From the NCBI GenBank assembly GCA_964544765.1, contig CAZJDM010000207.1:1-6830 (forward strand): DNA of 6,830 nucleotides, given 5' to 3'. This document shows positions 1 to 6,224 of the stretch, piece by piece; within the stretch, counting starts at the first letter, position 1; every line of letters begins with the position of its first letter. The position numbers and the translations under genes were made by a program. The stretch is from CAZJDM01 sp964544765 (lineage in GTDB: Bacteria; Bdellovibrionota_B; Oligoflexia; CAYFLR01). The notes under the pieces are model-generated. The model saw only the letters and a program-made list of their open reading frames with translations, searched no databases and was not told the origin of the DNA.

Positions 1-1
1 C

Positions 2-142
2 CTCCAAGTTTTGTCTTTCCCTATGGTAAGATCAGTAGGATTAATGTTACGAGTAGTAGTTATTATTGGGGCTGTTTTAGGGTGGTACTTTTTTGTAAGA
101 GGTGACTTTAAAAAACCCTTTCAGTTTCAAAATCAAGAGTGA
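2..142 (+). CDS. C-terminal end of an unidentified single-helix membrane protein (partial)
   Basis: The frame is open from base 2 to a TGA at 140-142 and gives 46 residues; the 5' part lies outside the window. The visible part has a hydrophobic run (LRVVVIIGAVLGWYFFV) preceded by basic residues and followed by a short polar tail (RGDFKKPFQFQNQE), as expected for a last transmembrane helix with a brief soluble end. An in-frame ATG at 23 could instead start a 39-residue one-helix protein, but it has no clear ribosome binding site, so a longer protein entering from the left is more likely. Nothing identifies the family. A hairpin with a T-run about 145 bases downstream could end its transcript. 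I infer a real gene from the membrane-like composition and clean stop; the function is unknown. Confidence 0.5.
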   Translation, partial: LQVLSFPMVRSVGLMLRVVVIIGAVLGWYFFVRGDFKKPFQFQNQE

Positions 143-386
143 AGTTTGTCTATTGCTTTTAAATTTTAAATATTTTTGGGCAAGTTATTAATATAATATA
201 ACGAGCAAGTTCACTAATTTATTCCATAATAAACGCATTTTGCGGACACAAATACAAAAAAAGATTTATATTTCTTTCACATCCCCCAATTAACCTGGTA
301 AAAAGTTAATTGTTTTTTTCACAGTGATGGCCACACTATCAATCTTATAAATGATTACATTGCCTAACTTAAATAAGGAGTATTTT
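143..386. other. Noncoding intergenic stretch, AT-rich
   Basis: This 244-base gap lies between the membrane-protein remnant and the broken lipoprotein gene. I see no convincing open frame on either strand. It contains a perfect TATAAT at 192-197 without a matching -35 element, and a hairpin plus T-run at 287-319 listed separately. The ribosome binding site of the following broken gene closes it at 375-380. I found no tRNA-like cloverleaf and no clear Fur box. Confidence 0.55.
287..319 (+). terminator. Candidate Rho-independent terminator
   Basis: An 8-bp perfect inverted repeat (CAATTAAC at 287-294, GTTAATTG at 305-312) with a 10-base loop is followed directly by seven T residues (313-319). 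The layout is that of an intrinsic terminator for the upstream membrane-protein transcript. The stem is AT-rich, so it would be weak, and the distance from the upstream stop codon (about 145 bases) is long. Both points lower confidence. Confidence 0.45.
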
Positions 387-526
387 ATGTCAAAGAAATA
401 TTTTGGTCGATAATATTAGCATTACTGGAAGCTTGTGGTTCACCAGATGAAGCTCTTTTAAGTAATCTGAAACAACAAACTGAAAGCCATTATTTTAACT
501 TCGAAAAATGCACCCCTTCGCGATAA
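387..526 (+). pseudogene. Small lipoprotein gene broken by a frameshift
   Basis: A textbook ribosome binding site (AAGGAG, 375-380) sits six bases before the ATG at 387, but that frame stops after eight codons (TAA at 411-413). Moving back one base at 398 opens a second frame to a TAA at 524-526. Restoring one A in the AAA run at 396-398 would give MSKKIFWSIILALLEACGS: a basic start, a hydrophobic core and a lipobox-like LEAC, the pattern of a secreted lipoprotein acylated on Cys. Glu in the lipobox is unusual. The part after Cys is only about 30 residues and low in recognisable features, so the 3' end may be damaged too; a further open frame (codons about 471-607) runs into feoA. The family is unknown. 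A sequencing or assembly error could produce the same picture. Confidence 0.5.
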
Positions 527-538
527 AATCAGATTAAT

Positions 539-554
539 GTTTGACACGTCAAAC
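539..554. promoter_or_regulatory. Inverted repeat over the feo -35 box, candidate operator
   Basis: GTTTGACACGTCAAAC has two perfect 7-base arms (539-545 and 548-554) around two central bases. It covers the whole -35 hexamer, where a bound repressor would block RNA polymerase. It does not match the classical Fur box, and its spacing is shorter than that of FNR or CRP sites. An alternative reading is a short intrinsic terminator: a 6-bp stem with loop CACG followed by TTTTCTT. Confidence 0.45.
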
Positions 555-569
555 TTTTCTTGCTATGAC
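541..569 (+). promoter_or_regulatory. Sigma70-type promoter of the feoAB operon
   Basis: A perfect -35 hexamer TTGACA (541-546) is separated by 17 bases from TATGAC (564-569), which matches the -10 consensus at four of six positions and carries an extended -10 TG at 561-562. Transcription would begin near 576, leaving a leader of roughly 22 bases that contains the feoA ribosome binding site. It lies in the decayed end of the broken lipoprotein gene, so feoAB probably forms its own transcription unit. Confidence 0.6.
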
Positions 570-598
570 TTTATCAACATTTTGATACTGGAGCTTAA

Positions 599-835
599 AT
601 GGAAGAATTAATAAGCTTAGCTGAGATGGAAGTCGGTTCTAAGGCTATTATCAAAACTATAAGTGGACACAATGCAATAACCAGACGACTTAGAGACATG
701 GGACTAATACCTAACGCTACTGTTAGTTGCGAACACAAAGCTCCTTTAGGTGATCCTATTGATATCTTGATTAAAGGATCTCATTTAACATTGAGAAAAA
801 GTGAGGCCGAAGCGGTCAAGGTCCAGATCATTTAA
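599..835 (+). CDS. feoA: Ferrous iron transport protein FeoA
   Basis: This encodes a 78-residue cytoplasmic protein of the FeoA family, small SH3-like beta-barrel proteins that associate with FeoB and support Fe(II) uptake. The sequence shows the family pattern: an N-terminal stretch ending in the RRLRDMGLIPNATV segment, then APLGDPIDILIKGSHLTLRKSEAEAVKV, which matches the conserved 'APLGDP...G..L.LR..EA..V' of FeoA proteins. Length is normal (usually about 75-85). The ATG is preceded by GGAG (590-593) with five bases between, and by a good promoter about 22 bases from the inferred start of transcription. It is the first gene of a two-gene operon; feoB starts 43 bases after its stop. No damage or unusual residues are visible. 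Identification is firm from sequence pattern and context. Confidence 0.93.
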   Translation: MEELISLAEMEVGSKAIIKTISGHNAITRRLRDMGLIPNATVSCEHKAPLGDPIDILIKGSHLTLRKSEAEAVKVQII

Positions 836-878
836 TAGCCAAGATAACTTAACTGTCAAGATCATTAATAATTTATTT

Positions 879-3287
879 ATGAATAATGAGAATAAAAATA
901 TAAAAAATATTTCAATTGCTTTAGCCGGAAATCCTAATTCAGGTAAAACCACTATATTTAATGCTATTACGGGTAGTAACCAACACGTAGGAAATTACCC
1001 CGGAGTAACGGTAGAAAAAAAAGTTGGTTATGCCGAATATGACAATGTTCGTTTCGAAATCGTTGATTTACCGGGGACTTACAGCCTAACCGCCTATTCC
1101 GCTGAAGAGCTTATCGCTCGAAAATACGTTATCGAACAACAACCTGACGCTGTTATTAATATTGTTGACGCGTCCAACTTAGAACGAAACCTTTATCTTA
1201 CCGTACAGTTTTTGGAAATGGGTATTCCTCTTATATTGGCGCTAAACATGTACGATGTAGCTGATTCACGCGGTATGAATATTGACACCCACAAAATGTC
1301 CTCCTTAATGGGAATACCAGTAGTTCCCGTAATAGGAAGCTATGGTAGAGGTATTAGACAACTTTTAGATGAAGCTTTAAGTATTAAAGAAAAGGCCAAT
1401 CAACCCACACCTCAAGCAATTTCTCATTGTTCTCAAGTAATCTCTTATAGTCATGAGGTGGATCTTGAAATTGAGAAAATTGAAAAAATATTTATAGATA
1501 ATCCCTCCATATATCAAGATACCTTTAACAACGCAAAGCCACATTGGATCGCTTTAAAACTACTAGAAGGTGATCAAGATATAACTAATGCGCTGTTAAA
1601 AAAAGAAATTGGGCCAGGAATTGTAAAATCAATTAAAAGTATTGATAATCATATCCAAGAAACTCTAAATGATAGCGCGGAAAATATTATTATTGATTAT
1701 CGATACGGTTATGTTTCCTCCCTCTTAAAAAAATGTCTCACCTTGCCCAAAATAGATCGTAAAACGATAACTGATCAAATTGATACCGCATTGACCCATA
1801 AATTTATCGGTCCCGTTTTCTTATTTAGTATCATTTGGTTACTTTATCAATTTGTCTTCATTGCCAGTGAAAAACCTGTTGAATGGTTAGGTTATCTGTT
1901 TGATTGGGCACATAACTGGACCACCTTTAATATGTCCGAAGGACTCTTGCGATCCCTGCTTGTATCAGGAATTATAGACGGGGTAGGTGGGGTTATGGGT
2001 TTTGTACCACTTATTATGTTCATGTTTTTATTTATCGCAATATTAGAAGACACTGGATATATGGCCCGTATTGCCTTTTTATTAGATCGGGTTTTACGAG
2101 CTTTTGGTCTCCATGGTAATTCTATTCTCTCATTGATAATATCAGGTGGTATTGCTGGCGGTTGTGCGGTCCCTGGAGTTATGGCCACTAGGACTCTTCG
2201 TGACCCTAACGAAAGATTAGCTACTATCTTAGTATCACCATTTATGAATTGTGGAGCCAAATTACCAGTATTTGCCCTTTTTATAGCTGCCTTTTTTGAT
2301 TCCCACCAAGGATCAATGATGTACCTCATTACAATACTAGCATGGTTATTCTCTCTCTTTGCTGCCAAAGCCTTAAGATCAACCATACTCAAAGGACAAA
2401 AGGCTCCCTTTGTTATGGAATTACCCCCTTATCGTATGCCTACGATTAGAGGTCTCTTGACTCATATGTGGGAAAGAAGTTGGCACTACATTAAAAAGGC
2501 GGGTACTATCATTATGGCTATATCTATTATTTTATGGGCACTAATGACTTTTCCATCCCTACCCGAAACTACTAAAAATTCTTTCCATGATCAAAAGGAC
2601 CAATTAACGCAAACATTTCTAAAGCAAATAGAAGTAAGATTCGTCCTAGAAAGTGAAAACAAACTAGCTCAATTTGAAACGCTGATTGAATTAATGAGAA
2701 CTGGAAAAGACTTTGATATTAATGACTTAGGGTTGGAAGAGCCAGAAAGACATTTATATTATGCTAATGCTATAATCAATGGCTCTGGAACAGGACCTGC
2801 CAATTTATTTACTCGCTCTTACCAAAAATATCATCTAAAACTTTTAAAACTCGATAATGAATTGGCTCAATCCAAATTGGCCAATTCTGTTGCTGGTAGA
2901 TTGGGAAAATTATTTGAACACATATCAAAGCCTCTAATGGGAGTAGATTGGAGAACCAATATCGCGCTAATCGGCGGATTTGCGGCTAAGGAAGCCATTA
3001 TTTCGACCTTGGGAACTGCCTATTCTTTAGGAAGCATAGATCCTGGAGAATCCTCCACACTAGCTAATAAATTACGTAAGGATCCTAATTGGAACCCTCT
3101 AATAGCTTTTGTATTAATCGTCTTTATTATGCTCTATTCACCATGTTTTGCTACTATCGCTGTAATCAAAAGAGAGACACACTCCTGGAAGTGGCCTTTA
3201 TTTGCTATGGGTTACTCAACTGTCTTGGCTATTCTGATGGCTACTATTATTTACCAAACCGGTACATTAATCGTAAATATGGGATAG
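879..3287 (+). CDS. feoB: Ferrous iron transporter FeoB
   Basis: This encodes an 802-residue inner-membrane Fe(II) transporter with an N-terminal GTP-binding domain. The G motifs are complete: G1 GNPNSGKT (17-24), G2 Thr44 in YPGVTVE, G3 DLPG (63-66), G4 NMYD (123-126) and a G5-like GSYGRG (153-158). A helical spacer leads to a permease domain from about residue 308 with several hydrophobic segments. It includes GGCAVPGVMATRTL with Cys429 (family GCNVP, here Ala for Asn), FMNCGAKLPVFALF with Cys458, GGFAAKEAIISTLGTAY and LYSPCFATIAVIKRE with Cys756. About 100 hydrophilic residues (560-665) interrupt the late membrane segments. I chose the ATG at 879 because it begins just before the G domain. 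The same frame runs back to a GTG at 801, overlapping feoA by 35 bases. No clear ribosome binding site precedes 879, so translation may depend on feoA. Confidence 0.95.
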   Translation: MNNENKNIKNISIALAGNPNSGKTTIFNAITGSNQHVGNYPGVTVEKKVGYAEYDNVRFEIVDLPGTYSLTAYSAEELIARKYVIEQQPDAVINIVDASNLERNLYLTVQFLEMGIPLILALNMYDVADSRGMNIDTHKMSSLMGIPVVPVIGSYGRGIRQLLDEALSIKEKANQPTPQAISHCSQVISYSHEVDLEIEKIEKIFIDNPSIYQDTFNNAKPHWIALKLLEGDQDITNALLKKEIGPGIVKSIKSIDNHIQETLNDSAENIIIDYRYGYVSSLLKKCLTLPKIDRKTITDQIDTALTHKFIGPVFLFSIIWLLYQFVFIASEKPVEWLGYLFDWAHNWTTFNMSEGLLRSLLVSGIIDGVGGVMGFVPLIMFMFLFIAILEDTGYMARIAFLLDRVLRAFGLHGNSILSLIISGGIAGGCAVPGVMATRTLRDPNERLATILVSPFMNCGAKLPVFALFIAAFFDSHQGSMMYLITILAWLFSLFAAKALRSTILKGQKAPFVMELPPYRMPTIRGLLTHMWERSWHYIKKAGTIIMAISIILWALMTFPSLPETTKNSFHDQKDQLTQTFLKQIEVRFVLESENKLAQFETLIELMRTGKDFDINDLGLEEPERHLYYANAIINGSGTGPANLFTRSYQKYHLKLLKLDNELAQSKLANSVAGRLGKLFEHISKPLMGVDWRTNIALIGGFAAKEAIISTLGTAYSLGSIDPGESSTLANKLRKDPNWNPLIAFVLIVFIMLYSPCFATIAVIKRETHSWKWPLFAMGYSTVLAILMATIIYQTGTLIVNMG

Positions 3288-3342
3288 TAAGGATTTACAA
3301 GATGAGCCCTTCTCTTAATATTCTTGGAATTTTACTTAATAA

Positions 3343-3371
3343 TTGATATGAGAGTGTGAACTGAGTACTAT
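3343..3371 (+). promoter_or_regulatory. Probable alaS promoter
   Basis: TTGATA (3343-3348; five of six -35 bases) and TACTAT (3366-3371; four of six -10 bases, including the key T, A and final T) are 17 bases apart. Transcription would start near 3378, giving a leader of about 45 bases. No terminator is visible between feoB and this site, so read-through from feoAB cannot be excluded. A second, weaker pair (TTGTAT at 3372, TATTAA at 3395) also has 17-bp spacing. Confidence 0.4.
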
Positions 3372-3408
3372 TTGTATTTAATCTATTATATTTGTATTAA
3401 ATCTATTA
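3369..3408 (+). repeat. Two-copy 20-bp tandem repeat in the alaS leader
   Basis: TATTTGTATTTAATCTATTA (3369-3388) is followed without a gap by a second copy (3389-3408) differing at one base (T3379 against A3399). The pair overlaps the end of the -10 box and fills the stretch up to the ribosome binding site of alaS. It may be a simple local duplication or a paired protein-binding site. Confidence 0.75.
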
Positions 3409-3422
3409 CCTGAGGAATAATC

Positions 3423-6044
3423 GTGAAAGCATTAACCAGCCAAGAAATCCTAACAATATTTTTAGATTATTTTGTTAAAAATGACCATTTACTCATACCA
3501 GGAGCCTCGCTGGTCCCCCAAAATGACCCGAGTTTATTATTTATTAACTCAGGAATGGCTCCACTTAAAAACTACTTTCTGGGAAAAAAAGAACCACCGC
3601 AAAAAACATTATGCAATGTTCAGCCATGTATTCGAACGATAGATATTGAGGATGTTGGAGATCGTCATCATATGACCCTATTCGACATGCTGGGTAGTTG
3701 GTCCATTGGTGATTATTACAAAGAAAAAGCGGTTGAATTGGCCTGGAACTTATTAATAGACGAATTTAAGTTCCCCCCTGAAAAATTATACGTAACTGTT
3801 TATAAGGGAAATCCTCAAATAAACCTAGCTCCAGACGAAGAAACCAAACGAGCCTGGATCAAAATCGGGGTACCCGAGGACCATATTGTCATGTTGGGTG
3901 AAGACAATTTTTGGGGACCAGCTGGAGAAACAGGACCTTGTGGACCATGCACTGAAGTATTCTTCGATACAGGAGAAGAATTTGGTCCTACTTATACTCC
4001 AGGAAGTGATTTCGATACCCATAGATATATCGAAATTTGGAACGCTGGTGTATTTATGGAACTTAATAAAAATCCCGACGGATCATTTACACCATTACCG
4101 CTTAAAAGTGTAGATACTGGTTCCGGTTTGGAACGTATGGAAATGGTAATGAATGGTTTTCAGTGTGTATATGATACATCATTACTAAAACCCCTTTTAG
4201 ATTTGGTTAAACAACAATTTAAATCCGAAAAATTCACCGAAAGAGAATACCGAATTATTTTAGATCACATACGAGCAGCTGTTTTTATTATCAGTGAAGG
4301 AATTGCTCCTTCCAACGTTGGTCAAGGATATATACCCAGACGCTTAATTCGTAAAAGTACATCTTTAGCAATAAGATCAGGCGTGAGTGATACCTCGTTT
4401 ACTAATTTAATCGATAAAGTTATTGAATTAAACGCTACCAACTACCCCCATTTAAAATCCAATCGCCAACAAATTTTAGACAATATTACTAAAGAAGTTA
4501 ATGAATTTGAACCAATTGTTATATCTGGTTTAGATATCTTAAGAGAGGAAATAGACAATACTTCTTCATCAACATTACCAGCAAAACTAATCTTTGATTT
4601 AGTTACTTCTCATGGACTACCCCTTGAAATCATTAAAGATTATATAAGTAGTTATGATAAGATTTTCTCCAAAGAAGAATACTTTAAACTATTTAGTGAG
4701 CATCAAGAAACTTCCAAAAAAGGATTAAAGAGAATTGATAGTCAACTAGAAAAAGAGATTCAAAAAATAGATAAAACCACCTTCACGGGCTATGAAAACG
4801 ACCAAGAAACCGTCCGAATTCTTTCTATATTAGATAGTTCGATACTGCCCAAAGATACCCCAAAAAACGAACATTGGGTTATTACCGATAAAACTTGTTT
4901 TTATGGCGAGTCCGGTGGACAAATTGGAGATGCCGGATCAATTACTAGTCAAGATGTTGAAAGTGAAATTGAAGTAGTTGAAGGAAAAATAATTGATACC
5001 ATTAGAATTCAAGAACGTATTATCCACAAAGTAATCCTTAAAACTGGGAAGTTAAAAATTGGTAATCAAATAAATCTACAAGTAGATGAAAATCGTAGAG
5101 ATCTTATTAGAGCCAATCATTCAGCTACTCACTTACTCCATTTAGCTTTACAAAAAGTTTTGGGAGAACATGCCATTCAAAAAGGATCGTTGGTTACTGA
5201 TGAAAGACTTCGTTTTGATTTTCATCATAATTCTCCAGTTACTAAGGAAGATATGCAAAAGATAGAATTACTTGTAAATAGTTCTATCAAAAGTAATTTT
5301 TCTACTCAATCAGATATAATGGATATTGAAAAAGCTATGGAAACCAATGCCAAAGCATTATTTCAAGAAAATTACGCCCAACAGGTAAGAGTTATTTCCA
5401 TTGGACCAGAATCACGGGAATTTTGTGGAGGAAATCATGTAAAGGCTTCAGGTGATATTGGTTTATTTCTTCTCTGTTCTGAGACTGGTATCGGGAAAGG
5501 AATCAGAAGAGTAGAAGCTATCACCGGAGATAAGGCGCTACAAGTAGTACATGATCAACAGAATTTATTGTCAGAGGTAAACACTCTTTTAGGATCAAAT
5601 AATGGGACCCTTATTTCTCGAATTAAAAAGCTAAGAGATATTATTAAAACCAACAAATTAAAGAATAATAAAGTATCAAATAACCTTAATTTTGATTTTC
5701 AACATTCCACCACTTTAGGTAAGGGAGCTAGACTCTTTGTAGGTAAATCAAGTTCCTCATTTGAGGCAATTAAACATGATGTGGATAATCGCATCCATAA
5801 TAATAACGCTGATCTAATTTGTATAGTTGGAATAGATGAAAATATTGCTAAGGTGGTTATATCGATTCATGAAAAATTCACTGGACAATTACACGCCGGT
5901 CAACTTATGAAAGAGGTAATTACTTGTATTGATGGAAAAGGCGGTGGAAAACCACAATTTGCACAGGGAGCAGGTCCTAAGATAGAAGCTGCCCAACAGT
6001 TATTAGATACATTTACCGCAAGAGCTACGGAGATTTTACAGTAA
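3423..6044 (+). CDS. alaS: Alanyl-tRNA synthetase, divergent type
   Basis: This encodes an 873-residue cytoplasmic class II synthetase that charges tRNA-Ala; E. coli AlaRS is of similar length. It starts at GTG 3423, with GAGGA six bases upstream. The aminoacylation domain (1-250) has SLVPQNDPSLLF, motif 2 around Arg71 and TLFDMLGSWSIGDYYK, ETGPCGPCTEVFFDTG (169-184) and motif 3 SVDTGSGLER with Asp231. The tRNA-recognition helices (250-455) keep Asn298 (E. coli Asn303), but Thr395 stands where E. coli has Asp400. FYGESGGQIGD (493-503) leads to the editing domain with HSATH (His566, His570), Gln586 and CGGNH (Cys668, His672; usually CGGTH). A coiled linker (about 710-745) joins the C-Ala domain with GKGGGKPQFAQGAG. 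The loop before motif 2 is about six residues shorter than in E. coli. All catalytic parts look intact. It could be the only AlaRS or a second copy; this window cannot decide. Confidence 0.95.
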   Translation: MKALTSQEILTIFLDYFVKNDHLLIPGASLVPQNDPSLLFINSGMAPLKNYFLGKKEPPQKTLCNVQPCIRTIDIEDVGDRHHMTLFDMLGSWSIGDYYKEKAVELAWNLLIDEFKFPPEKLYVTVYKGNPQINLAPDEETKRAWIKIGVPEDHIVMLGEDNFWGPAGETGPCGPCTEVFFDTGEEFGPTYTPGSDFDTHRYIEIWNAGVFMELNKNPDGSFTPLPLKSVDTGSGLERMEMVMNGFQCVYDTSLLKPLLDLVKQQFKSEKFTEREYRIILDHIRAAVFIISEGIAPSNVGQGYIPRRLIRKSTSLAIRSGVSDTSFTNLIDKVIELNATNYPHLKSNRQQILDNITKEVNEFEPIVISGLDILREEIDNTSSSTLPAKLIFDLVTSHGLPLEIIKDYISSYDKIFSKEEYFKLFSEHQETSKKGLKRIDSQLEKEIQKIDKTTFTGYENDQETVRILSILDSSILPKDTPKNEHWVITDKTCFYGESGGQIGDAGSITSQDVESEIEVVEGKIIDTIRIQERIIHKVILKTGKLKIGNQINLQVDENRRDLIRANHSATHLLHLALQKVLGEHAIQKGSLVTDERLRFDFHHNSPVTKEDMQKIELLVNSSIKSNFSTQSDIMDIEKAMETNAKALFQENYAQQVRVISIGPESREFCGGNHVKASGDIGLFLLCSETGIGKGIRRVEAITGDKALQVVHDQQNLLSEVNTLLGSNNGTLISRIKKLRDIIKTNKLKNNKVSNNLNFDFQHSTTLGKGARLFVGKSSSSFEAIKHDVDNRIHNNNADLICIVGIDENIAKVVISIHEKFTGQLHAGQLMKEVITCIDGKGGGKPQFAQGAGPKIEAAQQLLDTFTARATEILQ

Positions 6045-6153
6045 GTACTTAATATCAGATTCTATTTTTAACTAAAATATTAGGACTAGAATTACGGCCT
6101 AAAAATAGAACAACAACAAAGAGCTAAACCCTGACTTCCTGAATACTTACTGT
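6038..6153. repeat. Nested inverted repeats after alaS
   Basis: An outer 10-bp perfect pair (ACAGTAAGTA at 6038-6047, TACTTACTGT at 6144-6153) encloses an inner 11-bp perfect pair (TTCTATTTTTA at 6060-6070, TAAAAATAGAA at 6100-6110). A smaller TTAGG/CCTAA pair (6080-6084, 6098-6102) competes with the inner stem. The outer arm includes the alaS stop codon (6042-6044). There is no T-run after the stems on the plus strand, so it is not a standard terminator for alaS. On the minus strand the small stem is followed by the weak T-rich TATTTTAGTT. Confidence 0.6.
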
Positions 6154-6168
6154 CGTCTGTCTCTCATC

Positions 6169-6210
6169 TATTGACCAGAATAAAACTCTCAGAATTATCA
6201 GTGGTCAATA
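6169..6210. repeat. 9-bp inverted repeat past the end of the IHF-like gene
   Basis: TATTGACCA (6169-6177) and TGGTCAATA (6202-6210) pair perfectly over nine bases, and ATAA/TTAT (6180-6183, 6195-6198) can add an inner stem after a small internal loop. It begins about 15 bases beyond the stop codon of the minus-strand IHF-like gene, where an RNA 3' hairpin would be expected. No T-run follows on either strand, so intrinsic termination is not supported. Confidence 0.5.
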
Positions 6211-6224
6211 AATCAAAATCATAT

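Noticed and set aside
192..197. Perfect TATAAT as a promoter in the left intergenic gap
   Set aside because: No -35-like hexamer is found at 15-19 bp and there is no extended -10 TG. The stretch is so AT-rich that the hexamer is expected by chance.
341..360. Possible Fur box upstream of feo
   Set aside because: The stretch around TATAAATGATTACAT matches the Fur repeat only loosely, as expected by chance in AT-rich DNA, and it lies about 200 bases from the feoA promoter.
396..410. Programmed -1 ribosomal frameshift in the broken lipoprotein gene
   Set aside because: The bases at the junction do not form a proper X XXY YYZ slippery heptamer in the starting frame, and no stimulatory structure is apparent.
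1892..2392. 166-codon open frame on the minus strand inside feoB
   Set aside because: It lies antisense to conserved FeoB membrane segments, its translation resembles no family, and there is no convincing start region.
3089..3346. 85-codon open frame overlapping the 3' end of feoB
   Set aside because: It is mostly the shifted frame of the conserved FeoB C-terminus, and the short part beyond the stop has no protein-like features.
3288..3422. T-box or other tRNA-sensing riboswitch ahead of alaS
   Set aside because: The leader after the predicted start is only about 45 bases and contains no T-box core motif or terminator stem.
3825..4113. Short open frames on both strands inside alaS
   Set aside because: They are shadows of the conserved AlaRS catalytic domain and have no independent start signals or family resemblance.
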